A DNA stretch of 49,543 nucleotides from Gammaproteobacteria bacterium (GTDB lineage: Bacteria; Pseudomonadota; Gammaproteobacteria; Steroidobacterales; Steroidobacteraceae), in the NCBI GenBank assembly GCA_003134045.1, contig PLAH01000195.1, positions 30,403 through 79,945 of the forward strand, written 5' to 3'. Of the stretch, positions 30,356-39,742 are shown in pieces. How positions within the stretch are numbered: position 1 is the stretch's first letter; each line of letters opens with the position of its first letter. Under the pieces are notes generated by a model. The model was not told the origin of the DNA and searched no databases. It saw only the letters and a program-made list of their open reading frames with translations. Position numbers and translations under genes: made by a program.

Positions 30356-31407
30356 GGCGCCGCCGGCGCCGAGGCGAGCGGCTGAGGTTTCTTCGGAGCG
30401 TGCGCCGCTGCTGCGGGCGCGGCCTTCGGCGCAGGCGTCTCTTTGGGGACGAGCAACTGGTCCAACGGTTTGAAAATCGCATCGTAGCGATAGCTCGCCA
30501 CTTCGAATGCGCGACCTTGAGCCTTGGCGGTCAGCGCCGCGTCCTTGCTCGCTTGGACCTGCAGCCAATGCTTGTCGGCGATCACCGCGCCCGTGAGCGT
30601 GAGCACGTTGCCGTCGCTCAAGGTCACGATGGCCTGCGAGGACCGGCCGAAATCGATGGCACCCACGGGCGACACATCCTCGGCGGTGAGCCCGGTGAGC
30701 AGCGTCGCCGAGGGCGCGAGCGCATGCGCATCCAGCGGTTTGCGGCCTGCGGGCCCGCCATCGAGACTGAAGGAGTTGTCCGCGGCGTTCAGCCGATGCA
30801 GCGTGTAGGCGGGGGCGCCGGCGGGCTTGACCTCGATGCTCTGGATGAGTGCGGTGGCCGTGTCGATGAAACGCGAGTCGATCCAGAAGCGCGGCTCGGT
30901 CTCGAGCGAGATCGCCGGTTCGACGCTGTAGCTCTGTTTCTCGCCGGCGCGCCGCACGAAATTGCCTTCGCCCACCGGTTTGCCCACGATCAGGGCATGC
31001 GTCGCGGAGGGTGCGGTCACGATGACTTCCACGGCGGCGGACCCTGCTTGCGTGGGATCCTCGACGCCGATGGCGGAATAGCGGGCGGGATCGGAGGTTT
31101 TATCCTCGATGATCTTCGCATCGCGCAGCGCCAGCAATAATTTACGCAGCTTGGCGACATCCGCCGGGTAATCGGCGCGCTCCGCCACCGTCCACACATC
31201 GCCGGTTTTGTGAACGGTCAAGGTAGGCGTGGGGCTGCCCTTGCGCACGCTGACCGCGGTGACGGCGTTCAGCTCCGCCGCGAGCGTCGGCCACAGCAGC
31301 GCGCCCTGGGTCTCGTGCGGCCGATTGCGCTGCACGCTCGAATAAATCGCCGCGGATATCACCACCAGCGCGCCTACCAACAGCAGTGCAAAGCGTTGCC
31401 GGCTCAT
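30352..31407 (-). CDS. DUF4340 domain-containing protein
   Basis: A 351-residue protein with one N-terminal membrane segment (about residues 6-24) and a large external part carrying DUF4340 repeats (SVRKGSPTPTLTVHKTGDVWTVAERADYPAD-type units, WTV followed by a PAD/K loop). The C-terminus is Ala/Pro/Lys-rich. DUF4340 proteins commonly follow gldG-like genes, as here. The role is unknown; a periplasmic partner of the transporter is inferred. Start overlaps the GldG-like stop (ATGA). Confidence 0.87.
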   Translation of the reverse strand: MSRQRFALLLVGALVVISAAIYSSVQRNRPHETQGALLWPTLAAELNAVTAVSVRKGSPTPTLTVHKTGDVWTVAERADYPADVAKLRKLLLALRDAKIIEDKTSDPARYSAIGVEDPTQAGSAAVEVIVTAPSATHALIVGKPVGEGNFVRRAGEKQSYSVEPAISLETEPRFWIDSRFIDTATALIQSIEVKPAGAPAYTLHRLNAADNSFSLDGGPAGRKPLDAHALAPSATLLTGLTAEDVSPVGAIDFGRSSQAIVTLSDGNVLTLTGAVIADKHWLQVQASKDAALTAKAQGRAFEVASYRYDAIFKPLDQLLVPKETPAPKAAPAAAAHAPKKPQPLASAPAAP

Positions 31408-33344
31408 GTGGCGCTCATCTCGCCGCGCGACGGCCGCGTCGCAGGCGAGCCTCGCGACTTTCGCCGCCGGCGCAGCGCCAGCGCGACTGCGCCGGCCACG
31501 GCCACGATCAGCGGCGCCACCGCGATATTGAGCACTTTGAGCCGCGAATCCAGGCGGTCGATGTCGACATTGAGTCCGCGCTGCGTTTCGCGCAGTTCCT
31601 TGCGTACCCGCGCCTTCTCGGCGGTGAAACGCTTCACTTCCTGTTCCTGCTCCGGCGACAGCATGAGCGAGGCTTGATCGTTGCGCTTGCTCTGCAGCTC
31701 GGTCAGTTTGACTTCGGTCTGTTGCAGCTCGGATTGCAGCTCCATCGCCTTCGATCTCAGGCGGTCGTCCGCCTGGCGCTTCAGCGCCTCCACACGCTCG
31801 AACGGCCGCGAAAAACTGGCACGGCCGCGGATGCTGATGAGTGCGCTGCTGCCGCTCAGATTGTCGAGGACGTTGGCGATCAAGTCGCCGTTGTTGGCGA
31901 ACGCCTGCGCGATTCTTTGACCGAGCAGTTCCCGCATCTGAACCCACATGTAGTCCATCAGCAGGTCGGTGTCCGCGATGATGACGATGTTGGCGGGCGC
32001 CACGGATTTGGCGAGGTGCGCGACCGGCGGGCCGGAAGCCGGCTTGCCGTCGGTGGGCGCGCCTTGGGGGAACGCGGAGTCCACCGGTCCGGTCACACGG
32101 GCGGCGAGGGCGTAGCGAATGCCGGTGGGCTTGAAGCCGTCACGCAGAGTCGAGGGGTCGGACAGCGCGCTGAAACGCTCGGCCGGCAGCGGCGCGGCGC
32201 TGGTGGAACTCAGCAGCAAGGGTTCGAACGTGGTTTTCGCGCCCGGCCGGGCCGCGAGCGCGCCGGCGGTTGCCAGGTTGATGACGTCGAGCGATGTGGT
32301 GACCACGTCCTTCTGCTCCATGTCGTCGTGGCGCAGTCCCAAAATGCCGATGTGGCGCGTCGGCGGCGCCGACATGCTGGAGCGGACCTCGAGGCCGCGC
32401 TCCAGGTCGCCGATCACCTTGCCCGGGTCGTAGCTCACGCCCCACGTCGAGAGCAGGGGCTCGAGCGTCGAGGAATGATTGGCCATGGCGCTGGCCAGCG
32501 GATTCTGCGGATCCTGGCCGCTGGTGTCGGCGCCGGAGTTCGGATCGACGAACAGCAGCATCTTGCCGCCGTGCATGACGTATTGGTCGATGGCGTACAG
32601 CGTCTTGGTGGGCAATTGCTTCGGGTGAACGACCATCAACACGTCGACGTCCTTGTCGATGTGATCGGCGTCGGAGGTCACCGGGCGCACCGTGAAGATT
32701 TGCTGAATCTGGGCGAGGATGGGCCACGGATCGCTCATCTGACCGGTCGACGGATCGAATTGACCCTGCATGCTCAAGGAACTCATCAGCCCGATCACCG
32801 GCTTCTTGGGCGTCCCCAATTCGTGGATGAGCTTCGCCACGTCGTATTCCAAGAATTCCTCACGATCGGGTTGGAAGCTGGGGATGGCGGAGCGGCCGTC
32901 GGTGGAGTTGGTGCCCGCCAAACCGAAGTAGAGCGCATCGCCGCCGCCGCCCCCTTGCAGCGATTGCAGGCCGTATTCGGCGGCCCGGTCCTCGTCCTCG
33001 GAAAAAGGCTGCGGGTCGATCACGCGCAGATGAATCTTGCCGGCGGAGCGCGCGGCAATCTCTTCGAGGAACTCGCGCACGCGCGTCGCGTACGGCATGA
33101 TGAGAGGCGACTGTTTGGCCGCCGCGTCGCGCGAGAAGTAGAAGTACAGGTTGACCGGTTCCGTAAGTTCGCCGAGCACTTGTTGAGTGCCGGCCGTCAA
33201 GGTGTACAGCTTGTTCTGCGTCAGATCCAGACGCAGGCCGCGCAAGCCCGCGTTCGACAGCATGACCACGCCCAAAAATAGGACGGCGAGGGCGAGCAAG
33301 CCGCCCAGGCCGTAGCCGGTTTTTTGCCAACGATTGCCGTTCAC
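31404..33344 (-). CDS. GldG-like ABC transporter auxiliary protein
   Basis: A 646-residue protein with an N-terminal membrane segment (about 14-30), the GldG/ABC_transp_aux domain (RLDLTQNKLYTLTAGTQQVL, NLYFYFSRD, RVIDPQPFSEDEDRAAEYG, then DVDVLMVVHPKQLP and GGKMLLFVDPNSG), a coiled coil near 540-600 and a C-terminal membrane segment with a basic tail. GldG in Bacteroidetes is linked to gliding, but homologues with gldA/gldF occur widely in non-gliders. It abuts the permease gene with no gap. Substrate unknown. Confidence 0.9.
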   Translation of the reverse strand: MNGNRWQKTGYGLGGLLALAVLFLGVVMLSNAGLRGLRLDLTQNKLYTLTAGTQQVLGELTEPVNLYFYFSRDAAAKQSPLIMPYATRVREFLEEIAARSAGKIHLRVIDPQPFSEDEDRAAEYGLQSLQGGGGGDALYFGLAGTNSTDGRSAIPSFQPDREEFLEYDVAKLIHELGTPKKPVIGLMSSLSMQGQFDPSTGQMSDPWPILAQIQQIFTVRPVTSDADHIDKDVDVLMVVHPKQLPTKTLYAIDQYVMHGGKMLLFVDPNSGADTSGQDPQNPLASAMANHSSTLEPLLSTWGVSYDPGKVIGDLERGLEVRSSMSAPPTRHIGILGLRHDDMEQKDVVTTSLDVINLATAGALAARPGAKTTFEPLLLSSTSAAPLPAERFSALSDPSTLRDGFKPTGIRYALAARVTGPVDSAFPQGAPTDGKPASGPPVAHLAKSVAPANIVIIADTDLLMDYMWVQMRELLGQRIAQAFANNGDLIANVLDNLSGSSALISIRGRASFSRPFERVEALKRQADDRLRSKAMELQSELQQTEVKLTELQSKRNDQASLMLSPEQEQEVKRFTAEKARVRKELRETQRGLNVDIDRLDSRLKVLNIAVAPLIVAVAGAVALALRRRRKSRGSPATRPSRGEMSAT

Positions 33345-34079
33345 TTATTCAGCCTTTTTCATGTCGAGCACCAGCGCGGTGGCCGTCAGCCAGAAGCCGA
33401 TCAGCGCCGCGAAATACACCAGATCGCGCAAGTCGATCACGCCCTTCGAGATCGCCTCGAAATGCGTGAAGAAGCTCAACGAGGCGATCGCGTCGACGAT
33501 GACCTGCGGCGCGACGCCGCGCACGAAATCGAGGACGAGGGGAAAGCCCGCGAGCAGGAAGATGAAGCCCACCAGCGCCGCGGTGATGAAGGCGATGACT
33601 TGATTGCGGGTGGCGGCGGACAAGCACATGCCGATCGAGAGAAAGCCGCCCGCCATCAGGAAACTGCCGATGTAGGCGGCGACGATGGCGCCGTTGTCCG
33701 GATGTCCCAGATAGTTGACGGTGATCCACACGGGAAACGTCAGCAGCAGCGCGATGCCGGCGAAGCACCAGGCAGCCAGGAACTTGCCGGCCACGGCCTG
33801 CCACAGCGTGAGCGGCAGCGTCATCAGCAGCTCGATGCTGCCGCTGTTGCGCTCCTCGGCCCACAAGCGCATGGAGATTGCCGGAATGAGCACCAGATAC
33901 AGCCACGGATGCCAGCGGAAGAACGGCTGCAAATCCGCTTGACCCCGTTCGAAAAGGCCGCCCACCTGAAACGTGAACACGGACGCGAGCACCAGGAAGA
34001 TCACGATGAACACATAGGCCAACGGGGTCGCGAAATAACTGCGCAGTTCGCGCCGGAAAACCACCAGAATCTTGCTCAA
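33345..34079 (-). CDS. ABC-2 type permease, GldF-like
   Basis: A 244-residue permease with six hydrophobic segments and the N-terminal RRELRSYFATPLAYVF amphipathic helix typical of GldF/ABC-2 transporters; RLWAEERNSGSIELLMTLPL is the cytoplasmic loop expected to contact the ATPase. The start codon is TTG at 34077-34079, overlapping the ATPase stop as TTGA; no ATG or GTG fits better. The stop is immediately before the GldG-like start. Confidence 0.93.
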   Translation of the reverse strand: MSKILVVFRRELRSYFATPLAYVFIVIFLVLASVFTFQVGGLFERGQADLQPFFRWHPWLYLVLIPAISMRLWAEERNSGSIELLMTLPLTLWQAVAGKFLAAWCFAGIALLLTFPVWITVNYLGHPDNGAIVAAYIGSFLMAGGFLSIGMCLSAATRNQVIAFITAALVGFIFLLAGFPLVLDFVRGVAPQVIVDAIASLSFFTHFEAISKGVIDLRDLVYFAALIGFWLTATALVLDMKKAE

Positions 34080-35029
34080 ATTTGCGCTCCTTGCGGTGGC
34101 ATGTGGGGTTGGGTCAATGCCCGGAATACTTCGTCGAGCCGCCCCGACTCGAGGTGCAGCTCCGGCACGTCCCAGTCGTTCCGGGCGATGACGGCGGTGA
34201 CGGCCGGCAAGGCGGCGCGGCCCGGATGGGGTACGGCGGTCAAGCGCAGATCGCGCTCGTTGGTCTCGACCGCGGCGACCTCCGCCAGCGCGGCGATGTC
34301 GCGCGCCGCGGCGCTAAGCTGTTCGGGCTTTTCGAAGCGCAGGCTGACGGCGTGATGGTAGCGCGAGCGGGCCTCGAGCGCGCTCGGCGTTTCGTCCGCG
34401 ACGATGCGGCCGTTGGCGATGATGATGGCGCGGGTGCAGACCTCGTGCACTTCTTCGAGGATATGGGTGGAGACGATGACCAGCTTGTCCTTGCTGAGTT
34501 CGTTGATGAGGCGGCGCACTTCGTGCTTCTGGTTCGGGTCGAGGCCGTCGGTGGGCTCGTCCAGGATCAACACCTGCGGGTCGTGGATCAGCGCCTGGGC
34601 CAGGCCCACGCGCCGCCGGAATCCTTTGGACAGGGTGTCGATCACCTGGTCGATGACCGGCACCAGCGCCAGGCGGTCGATCACCACGTCGCGGCGCTGG
34701 GTTCGCTGGGCACCGCGTAGGCCGCGCACATCGGCAACGAAATCCAGAAACTCGGCGACGGTCATTTCGCCGTAGCTGGGCGCGCCTTCGGGGAGGTAGC
34801 CCATACAGGATTTGGCCGCCACCGCCGCCCGTTCGATATCGTGCCCGCACACCGTGACCTGGCCGGCCGAGGGGGCGATGAAGCCGGCGATCATGCGCAT
34901 GGTCGTGGACTTCCCGGCGCCGTTGGCGCCCAAGAATCCCAGCACTTCGCCCGGCGAGACGGTGAAGCTCAGATCGTCGACGGCGAGTTTATCGCCATAG
35001 CGTTTGGATAGGTTTTTCGTCGTAATCAT
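34076..35029 (-). CDS. ABC transporter ATP-binding protein, GldA-like
   Basis: A 317-residue ATPase. Walker A GANGAGKST (34-42), signature LSKGFRRRVGLAQAL, Walker B VLILDEPTDGLDP, and the switch His in STHILEEV are intact. The Q-loop region reads GYLPEGAPSYGEMTV. A C-terminal extension of about 90 residues follows the ATPase core, as in GldA and NosF-like proteins. It is the first gene of ATPase-permease-GldG-DUF4340-RDD, likely one complex. Confidence 0.95.
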   Translation of the reverse strand: MITTKNLSKRYGDKLAVDDLSFTVSPGEVLGFLGANGAGKSTTMRMIAGFIAPSAGQVTVCGHDIERAAVAAKSCMGYLPEGAPSYGEMTVAEFLDFVADVRGLRGAQRTQRRDVVIDRLALVPVIDQVIDTLSKGFRRRVGLAQALIHDPQVLILDEPTDGLDPNQKHEVRRLINELSKDKLVIVSTHILEEVHEVCTRAIIIANGRIVADETPSALEARSRYHHAVSLRFEKPEQLSAAARDIAALAEVAAVETNERDLRLTAVPHPGRAALPAVTAVIARNDWDVPELHLESGRLDEVFRALTQPHMPPQGAQI

Positions 35030-35120
35030 GGGCGCCTTTGAGCAAAGATCGGCATGGGAGGTTCAAATTTTCTTTGTATTGTCGGGGCGGCAATATCGCG
35101 TGGGAAACTGTTTAAGGAAC

Positions 35121-35813
35121 TCAACCGCGTCCGGCCCTTTTGTCGATGAGGGCTTTATTGTCTTTCAGTATACGTCTTACGTCGATCAACGAGGGGCGAT
35201 CGGCCATACCGGAAATGAGTTCGGCCAATTCATACCACTTTCGGCCCCACTGTACCAAGCGCGCCGCATCGGCGATGACCTGTTCGTGGATGGCATCCGG
35301 CGACAGCGGCGCTTTGGCCGGCGCCGCGTCGCCGGCCGGCTTGCGTTCGCTGCGGGCGACTGCCGCGGTGCCCGACGGTGCGGGCGAGCGCTGAGTGCCG
35401 AGCACGAATTTCGGCATTTCCCGGGTGCCGGTGGCGGCATCGGCCGGCGGCCCGTGCGGCTGGCCGTCCGGCGGCGCGAGATGCAACGCGCGCTCGGTCT
35501 CGGCACTGGCCAATGGGATGAAACGCTCGATGTGCTCGGCGCCGACGAGATTTGCCAGGAACGACATCAGCTCCAGGGAGTCCGAGAACGTCGCATCGCC
35601 GCTCTCGATGCGCTCTTGCACCTGGCTGCGCAACGCGAGCGCTTTCTGTTTGGCCAAATCGATGATCCACCGGCTCGGACGTTGGTGATCCTGCCACGGC
35701 TGGATTCTGCGATAGCTGTCGTCGTCCAGCGAAGCATACCTGAGATGCAGCTCAAGACTCTTGAGCCATTTATCCAGTAGTTCCAGCAGGCGTTGATCGG
35801 CGGGTGTTGCCAT
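35121..35813 (-). CDS. Hypothetical protein, two helical parts joined by a Pro/Ala linker
   Basis: A 230-residue soluble protein I do not recognise. Residues 1-110 are helical and charged (LLELLDKWLKSLELHLRY near the start, then FSDSLELMSFLANLVGAEHI); about 113-168 are Pro/Ala/Gly-rich; the last 60 are helical again (AARLVQWGRKWYELAELISGMADR, then a Lys/Arg-rich end). No signal peptide or catalytic motif is seen. The ATG has a GGAG ribosome-binding site 8 nt away. It lies 91 bp upstream of the Gld-like operon in the same direction and is divergent from asnB. Confidence 0.8.
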   Translation of the reverse strand: MATPADQRLLELLDKWLKSLELHLRYASLDDDSYRRIQPWQDHQRPSRWIIDLAKQKALALRSQVQERIESGDATFSDSLELMSFLANLVGAEHIERFIPLASAETERALHLAPPDGQPHGPPADAATGTREMPKFVLGTQRSPAPSGTAAVARSERKPAGDAAPAKAPLSPDAIHEQVIADAARLVQWGRKWYELAELISGMADRPSLIDVRRILKDNKALIDKRAGRG

Positions 35814-35902
35814 GATTTGCAGCTCCAGGCTGCACCCTAAACGAAGCGGCCGCCGATGGCTAGCGGTACCTGGTCCCCGCCTGCCGCGTTAGACTGCCGG
35901 CC

Positions 35903-37639
35903 ATGTGCGGCATAGCGGGTATCATCGGAGCGCGGGCGAGCGGCGAAACCGCCCGGCTCATGGCGCTGCGCCTGGCGCATCGGGGCCCGGACGGCGAGGG
36001 CGTCTGGACCGGGCTGGGCGCTGCGCTCGCGCATCGCAGACTCGCCATTCAGGATTTGTCCGAATGCGGCCACCAGCCCATGCTGCTGGGCTCGCGGGTT
36101 CTCACCTATAACGGCGAGATCTACAATCACGAGCCGCTGCGGCGCGGCCTTCAAGGTCCCTGGCGTTCGAGCGGCGACACCGAAACCCTGCTGCACCTGC
36201 TGGCCGAACGCGGCACGGCTGGGTTGGCAGCGGTGGCGGGCATGTTCGCCTTCGGCCTGTGGGATGCGGACTCGCGGCGTCTGTTGCTGGTGCGCGACCG
36301 GCTCGGCATCAAGCCGCTGTATTATCAGATCCTTCCCGACGGCATTGCCTTCGCCTCGGAATTGAAGGCGCTGCTGGTGCTCGGAAAGCCGCCGATCGAT
36401 CGCAGCGCGGTGCGCGATTTTCTGTTCCATGGCTACATACCCGCGCCCAAGACGATCTATCAGGGCATCGCCAAGTTACCCGCCGGTCACGCCCTGACCT
36501 GGGAGAACGGCCGCGTGAACATCGAGCGCTACTGGCAACCGACGGCTGCGCTCGCCACCCGGAGCGCGGACGACACCTTGCAGGCGCTCGATGGACTGCT
36601 GCGCAGCGTGATCCCGGAACACATGCTGTCGGACGTTCCCGTGGGCGTCTTCTTGAGCGGCGGCATGGACTCGGCGCTCACCACGTATTATCTCGATGGC
36701 CCGCGCACCTATAGTTTGGGCTTCGATGCGCGGCAGCGCTCCGAACTCGACGCGGCGCGCAGTGCCGCGCGGCACCTGAACACCCGGCATACCGAAACGA
36801 CGGCGCAGGCGGCGGATTTCACGGTGGCGCTCGATGTCATCCCGTCGGTGTTCGATGAACCGTTCGGCGACAGCGCGGCATGGTCCAACTATCTGATCGC
36901 CCAATTCGCGCACCGCGAAGTCACCGTGGCACTGAGCGGGGAAGGGGGGGATGAGATCTTCTGCGGTTATCCGCGCTACTGGTCGAACATCGGCGGCCGT
37001 TCGAATCCCTTGAACCGGGCGCTCGCCGGATTGCTGCCGCCGCTATCGCGGCTCGGCTCGTCGATGCAGCGGCATGCGGCGGTGGGTTTGCCGGCCTTTG
37101 CGGTCGCGCTCGGCGGTTTGGCGCAGGTGCAGGTGGACGCACTGCTGGCGGATGCCTGGCGCGAGCCGGACTACGATTACCTATGGTTCTACCGCCAATT
37201 CTGGCGTCCGGAGCTTGCGCCGCTGGTGCAATTGCGCTGGCTCGACCTCAACACCGACCTGGCCGAGGGACTGCTCACCAAGGTGGATCGGACCAGCATG
37301 GCGAATTCTCTGGAGGTTCGGCCGCCGTTGCTGGACCATCGGCTGGTCGAGTTCATGTTGAGCGTCGACCCCTCGTTGCTGGTGGATCCGAGCAAACGCC
37401 GCGGGAAATTGCTGGTGCGCCGCTTGATGGAGCCGCGGTTGCCGCCCGGACATCTCGATCGGCCCAAGTCGGGGTTCGGCCTGCCGGTGCACCGCTGGTT
37501 GAAGCAGCATCCGCAGGTGCTGGCGCAGGCCGTGGCGCGCCTGGTGGCGCGCGGCGTATTGCGCCGGCCGGTGAGCAGCGAGTTTCGGCGGGCGTGGTAT
37601 CTGCTGGTGCTCGACCGCTGGTTCACGGCCTTTGATTGA
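35903..37639 (+). CDS. asnB: Asparagine synthase (glutamine-hydrolysing)
   Basis: A 578-residue amidotransferase. The N-terminal glutaminase has the nucleophile Cys2 (MCGIAGI) and TYNGEIYNH; the synthetase domain has the PP-loop FLSGGMDSAL and LSGEGGDEIFCGYPRYW. Members next to glycosyltransferases often amidate sugar acids of surface polysaccharides rather than make free asparagine; here the context favours that, as inference. No Shine-Dalgarno sequence is seen; a TAGACT -10-like element is only 8 nt before the ATG. The next gene starts within its last codons. Confidence 0.93.
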   Translation: MCGIAGIIGARASGETARLMALRLAHRGPDGEGVWTGLGAALAHRRLAIQDLSECGHQPMLLGSRVLTYNGEIYNHEPLRRGLQGPWRSSGDTETLLHLLAERGTAGLAAVAGMFAFGLWDADSRRLLLVRDRLGIKPLYYQILPDGIAFASELKALLVLGKPPIDRSAVRDFLFHGYIPAPKTIYQGIAKLPAGHALTWENGRVNIERYWQPTAALATRSADDTLQALDGLLRSVIPEHMLSDVPVGVFLSGGMDSALTTYYLDGPRTYSLGFDARQRSELDAARSAARHLNTRHTETTAQAADFTVALDVIPSVFDEPFGDSAAWSNYLIAQFAHREVTVALSGEGGDEIFCGYPRYWSNIGGRSNPLNRALAGLLPPLSRLGSSMQRHAAVGLPAFAVALGGLAQVQVDALLADAWREPDYDYLWFYRQFWRPELAPLVQLRWLDLNTDLAEGLLTKVDRTSMANSLEVRPPLLDHRLVEFMLSVDPSLLVDPSKRRGKLLVRRLMEPRLPPGHLDRPKSGFGLPVHRWLKQHPQVLAQAVARLVARGVLRRPVSSEFRRAWYLLVLDRWFTAFD

Positions 37640-38720
37640 CGGAGCGCCGCGTCTGTTGTTCGTGCCCGTGTCGGGCGCCTTCGGCATGGGCGAGTACGCA
37701 CGCTCGTTGGCGATCGCGCGGCAAGCGGCCGCGCGCTGGCCGGGAGCAGCCATTCAATTCATCTTGAGCCGCGAAGCACCGTATGCGGCGCTGACGCCTT
37801 TTCCGGCGACGCTGCTCGCGTCATCGCCGACCTTCCATTCCGCCGCCGTCGTCGCGCTCATCGAACGCTGGCGGCCCGATCTCGTGATCTTCGACAACGC
37901 CGGCCGCACCGCCCAGCTGCGCGCGGCCAAGCGCGCGGGCGCGGGCGTGGTATACATCAGCGCGCGGCGACGGCAGCGGCGCAAGGCGTTTAGAATGCGC
38001 TGGATGCGGCTCATCGATGAACATTGGATCGCCTACCCCGAGTTCGTCGCGGGATCCTTGGGTTTCTTCGAGCGTCTCAAATTGCGCCTCATGCGCCGTC
38101 CGAGGGTCCGATACCTCGATGTGATTTTGGCGGCAGGCGCGGCGGTTGGGGCTGCGCGCGAGTCGATGCTGACGCGAATCGGCGTTACGGCGGACGACTA
38201 CGTGCTCGTGGTGCCGGGCGGCGGCACCGGGCATCCCGGAGCGCGCGACGCGGTGGCGCAATTCCGGGACGCGGCCCTGAGCCTGGCGGCGGCGGGAGTG
38301 GACTCGGTTTTGGTCGCGGCAGGCGACGCCCCGCCGGAGGCCGCGGCGCTGCCCGGCACGCCGCACCTGCGGGTGCTCGGATCCTTGCCGCAGCCGGATC
38401 TCGCCGAACTGATGCGCGCGGCGCGGGTCGTCGTGTCGAACGGCGGTTCGACTTTGTTGCAAGCGATCGGCTGCGCGAGGCCCTGCCTCGCCGCGCCGAT
38501 TGCGGGCGACCAGGAAGAGCGCATACGCCGCTGCGTCGCGGCCGGGGCGGCACTCGCCGTGCCGCTCGAGTCGGCGGCAATCGCGGCGGCGGCGGCGGCG
38601 CTGTGGGCCGACGAGGCACAGCGCGAGCAACTCGCCGGCCGCGCGATCGCGCTGGGGCTTACCGACGGGCTCGAGGTGGCGATGCGCGGGATCCACGCAC
38701 TGCTCGCGAAGCCGCGGTGA
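37632..38720 (+). CDS. Glycosyltransferase-like protein (GT-B fold)
   Basis: A 362-residue protein with a GT-B look: an N-terminal Rossmann start RLLFVPVSGAFGMGEYARSL and a C-terminal half with VLVVPGGGTGHPG and RVVVSNGGSTLLQAIGCARPCLAAP, similar to MurG/glycosyltransferase 28 C-terminal donor sites. The donor and acceptor are unknown. It has no ATG near the start; a TTG at 37632, 8 bp inside asnB, gives the N-terminus, though GTGs at 37662 and 37668 are possible. The stop overlaps the next gene as GTGA. Confidence 0.82.
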   Translation: MIDGAPRLLFVPVSGAFGMGEYARSLAIARQAAARWPGAAIQFILSREAPYAALTPFPATLLASSPTFHSAAVVALIERWRPDLVIFDNAGRTAQLRAAKRAGAGVVYISARRRQRRKAFRMRWMRLIDEHWIAYPEFVAGSLGFFERLKLRLMRRPRVRYLDVILAAGAAVGAARESMLTRIGVTADDYVLVVPGGGTGHPGARDAVAQFRDAALSLAAAGVDSVLVAAGDAPPEAAALPGTPHLRVLGSLPQPDLAELMRAARVVVSNGGSTLLQAIGCARPCLAAPIAGDQEERIRRCVAAGAALAVPLESAAIAAAAAALWADEAQREQLAGRAIALGLTDGLEVAMRGIHALLAKPR

Positions 38721-39742
38721 GCCCGATGCGCAATGCGTTGTTGCTGGGCTACGACCTCGAGCTGCCGTCGTTTCGACACCGGATGCGCAGCATCGTCGGG
38801 CCGCTGGAAGCGGCGGGATGGCAGGTGCGCACGGAGCGCCTGCCGAGCGGCCGTTATGGGCTGCGGACCTGGGAGCGGCGCGCGCTGCTGCGCTGGGCGG
38901 ACGTGACCGTGCTGCATCAGATCAAGTTGAGTGCGCTCGAGGCGCGGATGATGGCAGCGTTCGCGCGGCGCCGGGTGTTCGACGTCGATGACGCCATCTA
39001 TGTGCGCAAGCCGCGCCGCTTGGGCGACCCGGTGCACGACTCGGTGTGGCGGCGCAGAAAATTCGCGGCCACCTGTCGCTGGGTGGACGTGGTCGCCGCC
39101 GGCAACGACGTGCTCGCGGGCGTGGCGCGCCCGGCGGCGCGGGACATCGTCATCCTGCCCACGTCGATCGACGCGTCGGCGTACCATGCGAGCGTCGCGG
39201 CGGCCGCGGATCCGCCCACGATTGCGTGGATCGGCAGCCCGGAGAACCTCATTTATCTGGAGATGATCCGTCCCGCCTTGGCGCGGCTCGCGTCGCGCCA
39301 TCCCACCCTGCGAGTGCGCGTCATCTGCTCGAGATTTCCCGACTGGCCCGACGTCAATATCGAGCGCATCGCCTGGAGTTCGGCCACCGAGGCGGATTCG
39401 CTGGCGGCCGCGCACATCGGCGTGATGCCGCTGATCGACGATGAGTGGTCGCGGGGTAAGTGTGCTTTCAAGCTGCTGCAGTACATGGCCGCCTCGTTGC
39501 CGTGCGTCGCCTCGCCCATCGGCGCCAATACCGAGGCCGTCATCGACGGGGTCAACGGCTTTCATGCGCGGAACGACGAGGAGTGGGAGCGGAATTTGGA
39601 ACGCCTGATCGAATCGGCGAGCTTGAGGGCGCGTTTCGGCGCCGCGGGCCGCGCGCACGTCGAGCAGCGCTATGCGATGCGCACCTATCAGGCCGACTAC
39701 GTCGCCTTGTTGGCGCGGCTTGGCGCGGTTGGGCGCGCATGA
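38717..39742 (+). CDS. Glycosyltransferase family 4-type protein
   Basis: A 341-residue glycosyltransferase. The C-terminal part has the GT4 pattern GVMPLIDDEWSRGKCAFKLL then QYMAASLPCVASPIGANTEAV; the N-terminal part (LLGYDLELPSFRHRMRSIV, then VFDVDDAIY) is typical of glycosyltransferases in cell-surface clusters. The start is a GTG at 38717 (GTGA overlap) or an ATG three codons on; I use the GTG because of the overlap pattern seen throughout the window. Substrate unknown. Confidence 0.87.
   Translation: MSPMRNALLLGYDLELPSFRHRMRSIVGPLEAAGWQVRTERLPSGRYGLRTWERRALLRWADVTVLHQIKLSALEARMMAAFARRRVFDVDDAIYVRKPRRLGDPVHDSVWRRRKFAATCRWVDVVAAGNDVLAGVARPAARDIVILPTSIDASAYHASVAAAADPPTIAWIGSPENLIYLEMIRPALARLASRHPTLRVRVICSRFPDWPDVNIERIAWSSATEADSLAAAHIGVMPLIDDEWSRGKCAFKLLQYMAASLPCVASPIGANTEAVIDGVNGFHARNDEEWERNLERLIESASLRARFGAAGRAHVEQRYAMRTYQADYVALLARLGAVGRA

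Noticed and set aside
31386-33281. 631-codon frame on the plus strand
   Set aside because: Antisense to the GldG-like gene; no recognisable domain, His/Arg-rich shadow.
35030-35120. Promoter for the Gld-like operon in the AT-richer gap
   Set aside because: Several weak -10/-35-like words are present, but none has both elements at good spacing.
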